A stretch of 35,653 nt of DNA from contig JAVXGM010000015.1 in NCBI GenBank assembly GCA_036657395.1, positions 1 to 35,653 on the forward strand, given 5' to 3'. The stretch is from JAVXGM01 sp036657395. GTDB lineage: Bacteria > Bacillota > Clostridia > Peptostreptococcales > Anaerovoracaceae. The translations under genes were made by a program, and so were the position numbers. Shown in pieces: positions 15,691 through 24,531 of this stretch. The notes under the pieces are model-generated. The model was not told the DNA's origin and ran no database searches. It saw only the letters and a list, made by a program, of their open reading frames with translations. Numbering within the stretch: the stretch's first letter is position 1; each line of letters begins with the position of its first letter.

Positions 15691-16498
15691 TTTAGGATTA
15701 TGTCAGATGATGGGATCTTTTGAAAAGAGTCAGTCTATGGCAAAGGCGAGAGAGATGGTGTGCAAGGCTGCATCCCAAGGCGCTCATATTGTAGCTTTGC
15801 CGGAAATGTGGAACTGTCCTTATTCTAACGATTACTTTAAAAAGTATGCAGAGCCTGCTAACGGGAAGACCGTTGAATTTATGTCTAATTTAGCAGCTCA
15901 AAATGGGATTTATCTTATTGGGGGATCCATCCCGGAGCTTGATGGGGATAAGGTATACAATACTTCTTTTTCCTTTGATCCTGCAGGAAGTCTAATTGGA
16001 AAGCACCAAAAAGTTCACCTCTTTGATATAGATGTGAAGGGGGGGATTCGATTTATGGAGTCTGATACCCTTACAGCAGGGGAAAATATTACCATGCTTC
16101 CTACAAAGTTTGGAACCATTGGTGTTGCAATTTGCTATGATGTACGATTCCCAGAATTGTTTAGAAAGATGACACTGGCTGGAGCAAAACTAATTGTTTT
16201 GCCAGCAGCCTTTAATTTGACTACAGGACCAGCCCACTGGGAGCTTACCATGAGAGCAAGGGCTCTTGACAATCAGATTTATTTTGCGGCCGTATCTCCA
16301 GCAAGAGATTTAAGTGGTCCATATCAGGCTTACGGTGGCACGTGTATTATCAGCCCTTGGGGTGATGTAAAAGCCATGGCAGATGAAAAAGAGCAGATTA
16401 TTTTAAAGGAAATAGATTTTGATTACGTTGATGAAATTAGAGATCAACTCCCTTTGCTAAAACACAGAAGAGAAGAAATATATTCAAAACCTCTTTAA
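15680..16498 (+). CDS. Carbon-nitrogen hydrolase, omega-amidase (Nit2)-like
   Basis: A 272-residue nitrilase-superfamily amidase with the full Glu-Lys-Cys triad: Glu42 (LPEMWNCPY), Lys111 (KHQKVHLFDID) and Cys152 (AICYDVRFPEL). FNLTTGPAHWELTMRARALDNQ (split) is characteristic of Nit2, which hydrolyses alpha-ketoglutaramate and alpha-ketosuccinamate made by glutamine and asparagine transaminases. Nit1-type (deaminated glutathione amidase) is the nearest alternative. The RBS AAAGGAGG lies in the Nudix gene end. Placement in a three-gene overlapping run suggests salvage or metabolite repair (inference). Confidence 0.88.
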   Translation: MKFNLGLCQMMGSFEKSQSMAKAREMVCKAASQGAHIVALPEMWNCPYSNDYFKKYAEPANGKTVEFMSNLAAQNGIYLIGGSIPELDGDKVYNTSFSFDPAGSLIGKHQKVHLFDIDVKGGIRFMESDTLTAGENITMLPTKFGTIGVAICYDVRFPELFRKMTLAGAKLIVLPAAFNLTTGPAHWELTMRARALDNQIYFAAVSPARDLSGPYQAYGGTCIISPWGDVKAMADEKEQIILKEIDFDYVDEIRDQLPLLKHRREEIYSKPL

Positions 16499-16551
16499 AA
16501 ACCTGAAGGGATAATTTATAATAGGGGTATATATTTGGAAAGGAGAACATA

Positions 16552-17631
16552 ATGAAGAAGATTTTGGCTTTTTTAACCGTTGTAATAATGATGTTTTCCT
16601 TGGTAGCTTGCGGAGAAGCCAAAAGCACTGAGGAGGAGCCGGTAGAGTATGAGATTGCACTAGTTGCAGGAATGGGGTCTATTCGTGATGGCGGCTTTAA
16701 TCAGGCTGCTTGGGAGGGCATTACTCAGTTTGCCAATGAAAATGGGAAATCATATAAATACTATCGCCCAGATGATGGCTCCCAAGCCTCATACGTACGT
16801 GCTATTGATGCAGCGGTAAGAGATGGTGGCAAGATAATTGTAGCTGCTGGATCGGATTTTTCCGGAGCCATTTATACAGCTCAAAAAGAATACAGTGCTT
16901 CCAATTTTATTCTTATTGATTCTATCCCCAAAGAGGATGGGGGTGGGACTGGTAAAGTAGAGAAAAACACAGTTGCTATTACTTTTGCAGAAGAGGAGTC
17001 TGGCTATTTGGCAGGATATGCCGCAGTAAAAGATGGATATAAAAAATTAGGATTTATAGGTGGAGTTCCAATGCCTAGCGTCATTCGATATGGCCATGGA
17101 TTTCTTCAAGGTGCAAATGCTGCCGCAGAGGAGCTAGGTGTGTCTGGTGTTTCGGTGAGATACGCATACATGGGCAGCTTTGATGCCACGCCACAAGCTG
17201 AAAAACGAGCCCAGGGGTGGTACAAAAGTGGCACCCAGGTAATCTTTGCAGGTGGTGGGCAAATGGTTAACTCTATTATGAATGCAGCTGAGCAAAAGGA
17301 TAAGAAGGTTATCGGGATTGACACCGATCAAAGTGAAATGTCCGAAACTGTCATTACTTCTGCGACAAAGGATATTAAAAAAAGTGTGGATCAACAGCTA
17401 GACAACTACTACAACGATGAATTTCCAAGTGGTACAGCAGTTCATTTAGATGTGGCAAACCAAGGGATTAGCTTACCAATGGAAAGCTCCAAGTTTAAAA
17501 CATTTACAGAAAAAGACTACGAAACTATCCTAGAAAAAATCAAAATGGGAGAAGTTAAGATCAATAAAAACCACAAGACCAAAATATCCCAGCTAGATCT
17601 ACCAAATATAACAGTAAAAGAAGCAAAATAA
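16552..17631 (+). CDS. BMP/PnrA-family substrate-binding lipoprotein
   Basis: A 359-residue secreted lipoprotein. The signal peptide MKKILAFLTVVIMMFSLVAC gives a lipobox with Cys20 as the lipidated residue. The mature part is a periplasmic-binding fold of the basic membrane protein family (SIRDGGFNQAAWEGI, GSDFSGAI, FAEEESGYLAGY, GFIGGVPMPSVIRYGHGFLQG split, IFAGGG, IGIDTDQS), known for binding nucleosides for ABC importers. No ABC ATPase or permease gene is adjacent, so it is either an orphan binding protein or works with a distant importer. A TATAAT (16517-16522) lies upstream; GGAAAGGAG is the RBS. Confidence 0.9.
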   Translation: MKKILAFLTVVIMMFSLVACGEAKSTEEEPVEYEIALVAGMGSIRDGGFNQAAWEGITQFANENGKSYKYYRPDDGSQASYVRAIDAAVRDGGKIIVAAGSDFSGAIYTAQKEYSASNFILIDSIPKEDGGGTGKVEKNTVAITFAEEESGYLAGYAAVKDGYKKLGFIGGVPMPSVIRYGHGFLQGANAAAEELGVSGVSVRYAYMGSFDATPQAEKRAQGWYKSGTQVIFAGGGQMVNSIMNAAEQKDKKVIGIDTDQSEMSETVITSATKDIKKSVDQQLDNYYNDEFPSGTAVHLDVANQGISLPMESSKFKTFTEKDYETILEKIKMGEVKINKNHKTKISQLDLPNITVKEAK

Positions 17632-17646
17632 AAACAGCTCAAAATG

Positions 17647-17683
17647 AAATCCCCCAAGATCATTTGATCTTGGGGGATTTTTT
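17647..17683. terminator. Bidirectional terminator between BMP lipoprotein and ligase genes
   Basis: A perfect 15-bp stem (17647-17661 with 17666-17680) around ATTT is followed by T's on the plus strand and flanked by A's on the other side, so it can serve both convergent genes. Confidence 0.92.
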
Positions 17684-17697
17684 ATTAGCTATGTAAT

Positions 17698-19047
17698 TTA
17701 GTCAAACTCCTTTACGACTCGCTTGATCTTGCCCCCTCGCTCACTATGTTTTGGTGGCTGATCACTCAGGGTGATTTCAACAGGGCCGCACTCATGGTCA
17801 TCAAAGAACTTTTTCAGTATATCTTTGACTTCATTAAAGATTTTCAATTTATCCTGCCCATATGCAAAAACGGCTCTAAACTCAAATCGACGGTCACTAG
17901 TTTGAACAAGCTGTAAATTGTATACACCCTCTATATATGTCAGCAAATAATCTATATTGATTCCAATAATTTCTTTTCCCCCTACAGTAATATTATTTCC
18001 AACCCGTCCCATGATGTTCATAACGGGGAGAGAACTACCACAGGCACAACCGTGAGAAATCTTCACTTTATCATTCATGTAATACCTGATGATTGGCTGA
18101 ACATAATTTGTCAAATCGGTAATATAAATTCCATCAGACCATTCTCCTGGTTTTGTCGGGTTGCCATCTTTGTCTACAGGTTCAATGATAATCCAGTCGT
18201 CATTGATATGAAGTTCTCCACACTCACAGGACATAGCAGCTTCACCGCCTTCAGTGCTGCAATAGTTGTTAAGCACAACGCAACCAAATGTGTCACGTAG
18301 CGTATTATAAACAGGTTTGGTCAAAAGTTCTGCAGAACACGCCAGAACCTGAGGGTGTATTTTTAGCCTACCCATCTTTTGTTCATTGGAGAGGGCACCT
18401 AGTACTGAAGGGTAGGCAGTGAGAGTATCTGGCTGAAATTGATTCAATTTCTCTACAATGGTTGAGAGCTTTTCTTCTAGGGAAATGGCAAGAAGATTGT
18501 CTTCGTATTGCTTATTTGCCACTCTCATTTTTTCAAAACCGGAATAGGAGGATACGCTAGGATTGAGAAAAATAACTGCTCCTAATTTATGATATTTAGG
18601 ATTCAAGGCATTAGGATCCACATTCCTAAGGAGCCTTGTTTGCATCAATGCCCCGTGGATTGTATTATGATAAGAATCTCTCACCATAGGCATAGGCTCT
18701 CCCGTAGTCCCAGAGGTGGTAATAGCACTGTACTTGTCCAGATATAGAGTTGTAAGTGCAGCATCACTATGGATATAATCCATAAGCTCTTGAAAATTAA
18801 TTTGTGGATCTGTAACCCAGTCTTCATAGGATTCCATCAAAACAGTCTTGGCTACAGGAGTAAGATCTGTAATGGCGAATCCTTTTTCAATATTCTTATA
18901 CAATTTTTTAAAATAAGCAGAGTGGTCTTTTGCATAAAAGACCAGTTCACATAGACGCTTCTTTACGAGAATTTCCTTTTCTTCTGAAGAGAGCGCTTCT
19001 GCCGATTTACATAATGCAATTGCCTCTTTCATATCTATGTTTTTCAT
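17698..19047 (-). CDS. PaaK-like adenylate-forming enzyme (phenylacetate-CoA ligase family)
   Basis: A 449-residue AMP-forming enzyme of the phenylacetate-CoA ligase/F390-synthetase-like group. The phosphate loop TTSGTTG is at residues 110-116. A CSTEGG motif comes near the middle, a metal-site-like pair CECGELH and CACGSS flanks the hinge, and RYYMNDKVKI plus a C-terminal RGGKIKRV lysine complete it. The start taken is ATG 19047, preceded by GGAAAGG; the frame extends to 19065 inside the upstream gene without RBS. It begins one base after the stop of the MATE-HATPase gene, so the pair is translationally coupled. The acid substrate is unknown; no acyl carrier or thioesterase gene is adjacent. 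Confidence 0.85.
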   Translation of the reverse strand: MKNIDMKEAIALCKSAEALSSEEKEILVKKRLCELVFYAKDHSAYFKKLYKNIEKGFAITDLTPVAKTVLMESYEDWVTDPQINFQELMDYIHSDAALTTLYLDKYSAITTSGTTGEPMPMVRDSYHNTIHGALMQTRLLRNVDPNALNPKYHKLGAVIFLNPSVSSYSGFEKMRVANKQYEDNLLAISLEEKLSTIVEKLNQFQPDTLTAYPSVLGALSNEQKMGRLKIHPQVLACSAELLTKPVYNTLRDTFGCVVLNNYCSTEGGEAAMSCECGELHINDDWIIIEPVDKDGNPTKPGEWSDGIYITDLTNYVQPIIRYYMNDKVKISHGCACGSSLPVMNIMGRVGNNITVGGKEIIGINIDYLLTYIEGVYNLQLVQTSDRRFEFRAVFAYGQDKLKIFNEVKDILKKFFDDHECGPVEITLSDQPPKHSERGGKIKRVVKEFD

Positions 19048-19048
19048 A

Positions 19049-20809
19049 CTAATTTTCCTTTCCATTAGAATCTATTTTTACAATACAGCTGTTCATTCCT
19101 AAAATATTGTCGTAGGTTACTTCCTTTGAAATTGCGAGAATCAACTCTATGCCTCCAAATTTACCTTGGCTTTCTTTCTCATTTAAAGGGTTTCTTGGCT
19201 TTCCATTGTCACGGAATGAAATTATTAATTCCTCTAGTGTTGCAATTATTCTAATATCAATATATTTATCTTTTTTTTTGGAATTCCCACCTGCATTTAT
19301 TGTGTTTATTGTCATTTCTTCAAGGGCAACGCCAACCTTGTTAGCCACCAGTTCTGGCACTTGATGTGCCTTGCAATAAGCAATGGCTTCAGCAGAAAGG
19401 GCTGTTGCCTGCTCCACTGTTTGAATCATGGTTATATCAAGTAGCTCGCCCGACTCTTTCTCATCTAAAAGGAAAATTCCCTTTAAAGCTGCATCCTTTT
19501 TCTGTATTGATTTGATAACCAAAAATGTAATCCCAATAGTGATTATTTCTCCAAGAGGAAATGCTAGCCAGATTCCAACTGGACCTAAGACTTTTGAAAG
19601 TAAAAATGCAACAGGAACCACAATGAGAAACCCCTCAAGCAAAGCGATCATACTTGAAACATTGTGATGGCCAAAAACAGGATATAGGCACATGGCAATA
19701 AACAGTATGCCCATAAACGGAAGGCTTAGTGTATATATTCGTATTGCCTCCACTGCGATGGCAACCTGGCCTGGATCAACAACTCCAAATAGTGAGGTGA
19801 TCTGAGTTGGCAGCAGTTCAAAGACTACCAAGAGAGTCAGCGTGGAAATCCCTACGATCATCGCCGCCTTCTTAATTGTAAACTTAATCCCCAAATAGTC
19901 TTTTTCCCCATAGAGTATCCCTAAAAGAGGAGTCATAGTTTGAGCCGAACCACCGACAAACATAGACACAATAGATAAGCATGAAGTGCAAACAGAAAAA
20001 GCAGTAACTCCATCACTGCCTAAATAAACCATTACAATGGCGTTAATAAAGATTAGACGAAAAAAGTTGAGACAAGTGTTGATCGTATTTGGAAGCCCCA
20101 TTCTGCTAATCTCCAAAAGAAACTTAAAAAAGTCAGTTAAGGGTCTGTAAAATCGCAGTTCTTTGGTTCTAATAATTCCCACAATAATAATAATAAGGCC
20201 AACAAAATAACCAGTGCCGGTAGCTAATGCAGCCCCGCCAATGCCTGTATTGAAAACAAGAATATACAAAAGATCTAGACCTAAGTTGACCAGGTTTGCT
20301 ATAATCAGCACAGATGAGGCTAGTCTTGGCTGCCCTGTGGTACGTATAAAATATACTAACCCTGGGACAACGATTAAAACTGGTGCTGCTAAGACTACTA
20401 TAGATATATAGTCATATACTAAAGAAGTTAGATTAGGTGCGTTTACTGTGAGTGCCTCTGCAATCTTATGGCAGAGGGGAAAGCCAACAGCACACAGGAA
20501 GATGGAGATTGTAATCATGGAAATGGTAGAAACCGTAAAAATTTGTTTCGCCCGTCTTCGCTGCCTCTGCCCTAATGCTACTGAATAAAGAGCCGACCCA
20601 CCTACGCCAATGAGCACATAAACGGAATTGAACAGCAGTGTAACTGGAAGCACCAGATTTACTGCCGCCAAAGCCTCAGAGCCTAGAGTGTTTCCTACAA
20701 TAATCCCATCCACGACTATACTCATAGATAGTGCCATTGTCATTAATACTGTAGGAAGAAAAAATTTCATAAACTGCTCTTTAATTATATTTCCAGTTCG
20801 ATTAAACAT
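19049..20809 (-). CDS. MATE efflux transporter fused to an RsbW-like HATPase domain
   Basis: A 586-residue protein. Residues 1 to about 440 are a 12-helix MATE family drug/metabolite exporter (two six-helix halves; MALSMSIVVDGIIVG, GQPRLASS, MGLPNTINTCLNFFR). Residues about 457-580 form an additional cytoplasmic domain with the marks of the RsbW/SpoIIAB ATPase family. These are an N-box (VALEEMTINTIN, Glu498 and Asn502), a G1-type RDNGKPRNPL (Asp534, Gly536), a GGIEL loop and a closing LGMNSCIVKI strand. Ordinary MATE proteins are about 450 residues, so the fusion is real length. ATG 20809 follows GGGAGG. It lies 49 bases behind citrate synthase and is coupled to the ligase gene. Confidence 0.88.
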   Translation of the reverse strand: MFNRTGNIIKEQFMKFFLPTVLMTMALSMSIVVDGIIVGNTLGSEALAAVNLVLPVTLLFNSVYVLIGVGGSALYSVALGQRQRRRAKQIFTVSTISMITISIFLCAVGFPLCHKIAEALTVNAPNLTSLVYDYISIVVLAAPVLIVVPGLVYFIRTTGQPRLASSVLIIANLVNLGLDLLYILVFNTGIGGAALATGTGYFVGLIIIIVGIIRTKELRFYRPLTDFFKFLLEISRMGLPNTINTCLNFFRLIFINAIVMVYLGSDGVTAFSVCTSCLSIVSMFVGGSAQTMTPLLGILYGEKDYLGIKFTIKKAAMIVGISTLTLLVVFELLPTQITSLFGVVDPGQVAIAVEAIRIYTLSLPFMGILFIAMCLYPVFGHHNVSSMIALLEGFLIVVPVAFLLSKVLGPVGIWLAFPLGEIITIGITFLVIKSIQKKDAALKGIFLLDEKESGELLDITMIQTVEQATALSAEAIAYCKAHQVPELVANKVGVALEEMTINTINAGGNSKKKDKYIDIRIIATLEELIISFRDNGKPRNPLNEKESQGKFGGIELILAISKEVTYDNILGMNSCIVKIDSNGKEN

Positions 20810-20858
20810 AGAGCCTCCCAATTATTCAATTAATCCTATACTATAGATGATACACCTT

Positions 20859-22259
20859 TTATTTACGATTTTTAAGTGGGGAATATTCAAGATGACTTTG
20901 CACAGAATTGTATGCTGGCCGCATAAGCTTCTTTCCCGAAACAAGTTCTTCCAATCTATGAGCACACCAACCTGAAAGTCGAGCGGTTGCAAACAGTGGC
21001 GTAGCGATGTCCGTTGGAATATTAAGTGCGCTGTACACAAACCCAGAATAAAGATCCACATTAGCCGGCATAGGCTTCTCAACTCCGTTAATAGTTGCGT
21101 AAAGCTCTGGTACTTTTCGTTCTATAAATTCACATAGCATATAATCATTGATCAAATCTTTGCTTACAGCTAGCTGCTTTGCCATGCTTTTAAGTAGCTT
21201 GGCTCTAGGATCAGAAGTGGTGTAAATTGCATGACCCATACCATAGACTAGACCGCTCTTGTCATTTGCTTGCCCACGAAGAACCTTTACAAGATAATCC
21301 TCTACTGCACTTTGGTTTGTAATGTTACTCACATTTCGCTTTAAATCATTGATCATATTGATTACGGCAATGTTTGCGCCTCCGTGTTTAGGCCCCTTTA
21401 ATGAACCTACAGCAGAAGAGATGGTTGCATATGTATCTGTACCTGATGAAGAAATCAAGTGAGTGGTAAACGAAGAATTATTTCCTCCACCATGCTCAGC
21501 ATGAAGAATCATTGCTACATCTAAAAGCTTGGCTTCAAGGTCAGTGTACTGCCCTGTTGGCCTGATCATACGCAATATGTTTTCGGCAGTACTCAGTTCC
21601 GGGATTGGATAGTGGAGATGAAGGCTCTTGTTATCAAAAAAAGAGCATTTTGCCTGATAAGCGTAAGCGATCAAAGTAGGGAAGTACCCAATTAAATCAA
21701 TTGATTGTCTGAGAACATTTTCAACTGAAGTATCATCTGGATTATCGTCGTAACAATAAAGAGCCAAAACGCTTCTAGAAAGTTTATTCATAATATTCTT
21801 TGAAGGAGCAGTTAAAATCATATCTCGTGCAAAGCCTGGAGGAAGATCTCGCTTCTCTCCAAGGAGGACTTTAAAATCGTTCAGTTGCTTTTGCGTGGGT
21901 AATTTGCCAAAAATAAGCAAGTAAGTTACTTCTTCAAAGCCAAAGCGTTCTTCTTTTGTACAATTTGAAACAAGATCCTCTATGTTGTAGCCACGATAAA
22001 AGAGCTGCCCTTCAGTAGGAATCTTCTTCCCAGTTTCATCAACGTCATAGCCACGGACTTCACCAACTTTAGTAAGACCGACAACTACCCCAGTACCGTT
22101 GGAATTACGAAGGCCACGCTTTACATGATGTTTTGTATAAAGTTCAGGATCTATTACATCTCTAGTTGAGATTTCTGAAGCCATCTTACTAATAAAATTA
22201 GAGGGATTATGGTGGCCGGTAAGTTTCTCTTCTCTTTTCTTTTTCATTTTTTCTAACAT
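20859..22259 (-). CDS. gltA: Citrate synthase (citrate/2-methylcitrate synthase family)
   Basis: A 466-residue enzyme joining acetyl-CoA and oxaloacetate. The catalytic signatures are present: ILHAEHGGGNNSSF with the first His, SLKGPKHGGAN with the second His, and the Asp-containing NVDLYSGFVY and FATARLSGWCAHRLEE blocks near the end. It has an unusually basic, extended N terminus (MLEKMKKKREEK) before the conserved core, like other clostridial forms. The RBS AAAGGA sits nine bases upstream of ATG 22259. No aconitase or isocitrate dehydrogenase is adjacent, so it probably feeds glutamate synthesis. A methylcitrate role cannot be excluded. Confidence 0.93.
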   Translation of the reverse strand: MLEKMKKKREEKLTGHHNPSNFISKMASEISTRDVIDPELYTKHHVKRGLRNSNGTGVVVGLTKVGEVRGYDVDETGKKIPTEGQLFYRGYNIEDLVSNCTKEERFGFEEVTYLLIFGKLPTQKQLNDFKVLLGEKRDLPPGFARDMILTAPSKNIMNKLSRSVLALYCYDDNPDDTSVENVLRQSIDLIGYFPTLIAYAYQAKCSFFDNKSLHLHYPIPELSTAENILRMIRPTGQYTDLEAKLLDVAMILHAEHGGGNNSSFTTHLISSSGTDTYATISSAVGSLKGPKHGGANIAVINMINDLKRNVSNITNQSAVEDYLVKVLRGQANDKSGLVYGMGHAIYTTSDPRAKLLKSMAKQLAVSKDLINDYMLCEFIERKVPELYATINGVEKPMPANVDLYSGFVYSALNIPTDIATPLFATARLSGWCAHRLEELVSGKKLMRPAYNSVQSHLEYSPLKNRK

Positions 22260-22307
22260 TCAAGCCAATCCTTTCTCAAAAAGCAAACTAATTTAATACA
22301 GAAGAAT

Positions 22308-22336
22308 ATTATATCACGTTAAAAGGTTAATGAAAA
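22308..22336 (-). promoter_or_regulatory. Promoter of the citrate synthase operon
   Basis: Minus strand: TTTTCA (22336-22331), a 17-base spacer and TATAAT (22313-22308), 50 bases upstream of the start. With no clear terminator behind citrate synthase, the MATE fusion and ligase genes may be read from here too. The rest of 22337-22460 shows no feature I recognise. Confidence 0.6.
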
Positions 22337-22462
22337 GAGAAAAAAATCCGGATAAAAGGCACCGCCCACTTTTCAGCCATATAAAAAAATATTTTTCAAA
22401 AAGCAAGATTGTAAAATAGAATATTATGATTTTGTTACAATGCTACAATGTGAAAAAGCACA

Positions 22463-22474
22463 GAACAAACGTTC
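22463..22474. promoter_or_regulatory. LexA (SOS) operator upstream of uvrBA
   Basis: GAACAAACGTTC is an exact match to the Gram-positive LexA/DinR box core GAAC-N4-GTTC. It lies 66 bases before the uvrB start, just downstream of an extended -10 (TGCTACAAT, 22441-22449) and upstream of a second one (TGCTAAAAT, 22504-22512). DNA-damage induction of uvrBA is the expected consequence. Confidence 0.85.
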
Positions 22475-22539
22475 CTCACCTTCTGTACTTTCCCCCCCAT
22501 TTATGCTAAAATGAAACTCTAATGTTAGGGAGGAAAACC

Positions 22540-24513
22540 ATGGAGCGATTTGAAATAGTATCAAATTTTAATATGATGGGTGATCAGCCAGAAGCTGTAA
22601 AAAAGCTAGTCAAGGGAGTTAATGAGGGAAAAAAACATCAAACATTAATGGGGGTTACAGGGTCAGGAAAAACCTTTACCATGGCCAACATTATTGAGAA
22701 GGTACAAAGGCCTACTTTGATTATTTCACACAACAAAACTTTGGCAGCTCAGCTTCATGGAGAGTTTAAGGAGTTTTTCCCTAAAAATGCGGTAGAATAT
22801 TTCGTAAGCTACTATGACTATTACCAGCCAGAAGCTTATGTTTTTGCTACGGACACATTTATTGAAAAGGATTCCAATATAAATGAAGAAATTGAAAAGC
22901 TGCGACATTCAGCCACTGCCGCTTTGGCAGAACGAAAAGACGTGATTATTGTTGCCAGCGTTTCCTGCATATATGGGCTAGGAAGCCCTTTTGACTATGA
23001 AAACCAAATGTTATCCTTAAGGCCGGGAATGGAGAAAAGCCGTCAAGATATTTTGAGGAAGTTGGTAGAAATTCAATATACCAGAAACGATATGGGATTT
23101 GAACGGGGCTGTTTTAGGGTGCGAGGGGATATTGTTGACATTTACCCAGCAGGAGCAGAAAATGCCATAAGAATAGAACTTTTTGGAGATGAAATAGAGA
23201 CTATTAAGGAGCTAAATCCACTTACAGGAGAGATTATTGGGTTGCGCCAACACATTGCAATCTATCCTGCTTCCCATTATGTGACGGCAAGGGACAGTAT
23301 TGATAGGGCAATAGGCACTATCTTGGTTGAGCTTGAAGATCAGATCAAGTGGTTCACCGACAGAGGCAAACTTATTGAAGCTCAAAGAATAGAGCAGCGT
23401 ACCAGGTATGATGTTGAAATGTTGCGGGAAATTGGCTCCTGCTCAGGTATTGAGAATTATTCTCGCCATTTAAACGGACTTGAGCCAGGGAATAGACCCT
23501 ACACCTTAATGGACTATTTTGCAGATGATTTTTTAATTATGATTGACGAATCCCACGTTATGTTGCCTCAACTGCGGGCAATGTATGCAGGAGACAGGTC
23601 AAGGAAAAGTTCCTTGGTGGATTATGGCTTTAGATTGCCATCAGCCCTTGATAACAGACCTTTAAAGTTTGAAGAATTTCAGGAATTGGCAAATCAAATT
23701 GTTTATGTAAGTGCAACTCCGGGTAATTACGAAAAGGAAGAAAGCGGTGGCATTTCTGCTCAGCAAATTATTAGACCTACAGGGCTTTTAGAGCCAGCTA
23801 TCCAAATTCAGAAAAGTGAAGGGCAGATTGATCACCTCATCGGCGAGATTAATAAGGTTACAAAGAAGGGGGAACGAGTTTTAGTTACTACCCTTACAAA
23901 GAAAATGTCAGAGAGTCTGACCGATTATTTAAAAAATGCAGGAGTTAAAGTGAGATACCTTCATTCAGAAGTGGATACCTTAGAGAGAATGGAAATTCTT
24001 AGAGACTTGAGAATTGGCGTATTTGACGTGCTTGTAGGGATTAATCTCCTTAGGGAAGGCATTGATATTCCCGAGGTGTCTTTAGTGGCGATTTTGGATG
24101 CGGACAAAGAAGGGTTCTTGAGAACCGAAACATCTCTGATCCAGACTATAGGACGGGCTGCTCGAAATGTTGATGGAAAAGTAATTCTGTATGCAGACAG
24201 AATCAGCGGCGCCATGGAAGTTGCAATAAGAGAAACCGACCGTAGACGTAAGATACAAGACGATTACAACAAGGCTCACGGAATTACACCTACCACCATA
24301 CAAAAATCCGTTAGAGCTGTAATTGAAGCTACTAAGGTGGAAGGTGAGGGCGGAGAGTACAATGGGAAACGTCCACTTGAGCTTACTAAAAAAGAATTAA
24401 TTGATTACGTGAAGAAGCTGGAAAAGGAAATGAATCAGGCGGCATCCGATTTGCAGTTTGAAAGGGCAGCAACTCTTCGTGATCAAATATTCGAATACAA
24501 AGTGAAATTATAG
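22540..24513 (+). CDS. uvrB: Excinuclease ABC subunit B
   Basis: UvrB is the helicase-like damage-verification subunit of nucleotide excision repair. It has Walker A GVTGSGKT at residues 38-45, the beta-hairpin YYDYYQPEAYV that inserts into damaged DNA, DESH, the helicase motif VSATPG, the QTIGRAARN motif, and a C-terminal UVR domain (LEKEMNQAASDLQFERAATLRDQI, split) for UvrC contact. Start 22540 has GGGAGG six bases upstream; an ATG at 22522 would precede that site. At 657 residues it is full length. It is followed 18 bases later by uvrA; uvrC is not in view. Confidence 0.98.
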   Translation: MERFEIVSNFNMMGDQPEAVKKLVKGVNEGKKHQTLMGVTGSGKTFTMANIIEKVQRPTLIISHNKTLAAQLHGEFKEFFPKNAVEYFVSYYDYYQPEAYVFATDTFIEKDSNINEEIEKLRHSATAALAERKDVIIVASVSCIYGLGSPFDYENQMLSLRPGMEKSRQDILRKLVEIQYTRNDMGFERGCFRVRGDIVDIYPAGAENAIRIELFGDEIETIKELNPLTGEIIGLRQHIAIYPASHYVTARDSIDRAIGTILVELEDQIKWFTDRGKLIEAQRIEQRTRYDVEMLREIGSCSGIENYSRHLNGLEPGNRPYTLMDYFADDFLIMIDESHVMLPQLRAMYAGDRSRKSSLVDYGFRLPSALDNRPLKFEEFQELANQIVYVSATPGNYEKEESGGISAQQIIRPTGLLEPAIQIQKSEGQIDHLIGEINKVTKKGERVLVTTLTKKMSESLTDYLKNAGVKVRYLHSEVDTLERMEILRDLRIGVFDVLVGINLLREGIDIPEVSLVAILDADKEGFLRTETSLIQTIGRAARNVDGKVILYADRISGAMEVAIRETDRRRKIQDDYNKAHGITPTTIQKSVRAVIEATKVEGEGGEYNGKRPLELTKKELIDYVKKLEKEMNQAASDLQFERAATLRDQIFEYKVKL

Positions 24514-24531
24514 AAAACAAGAGGATGAAAA

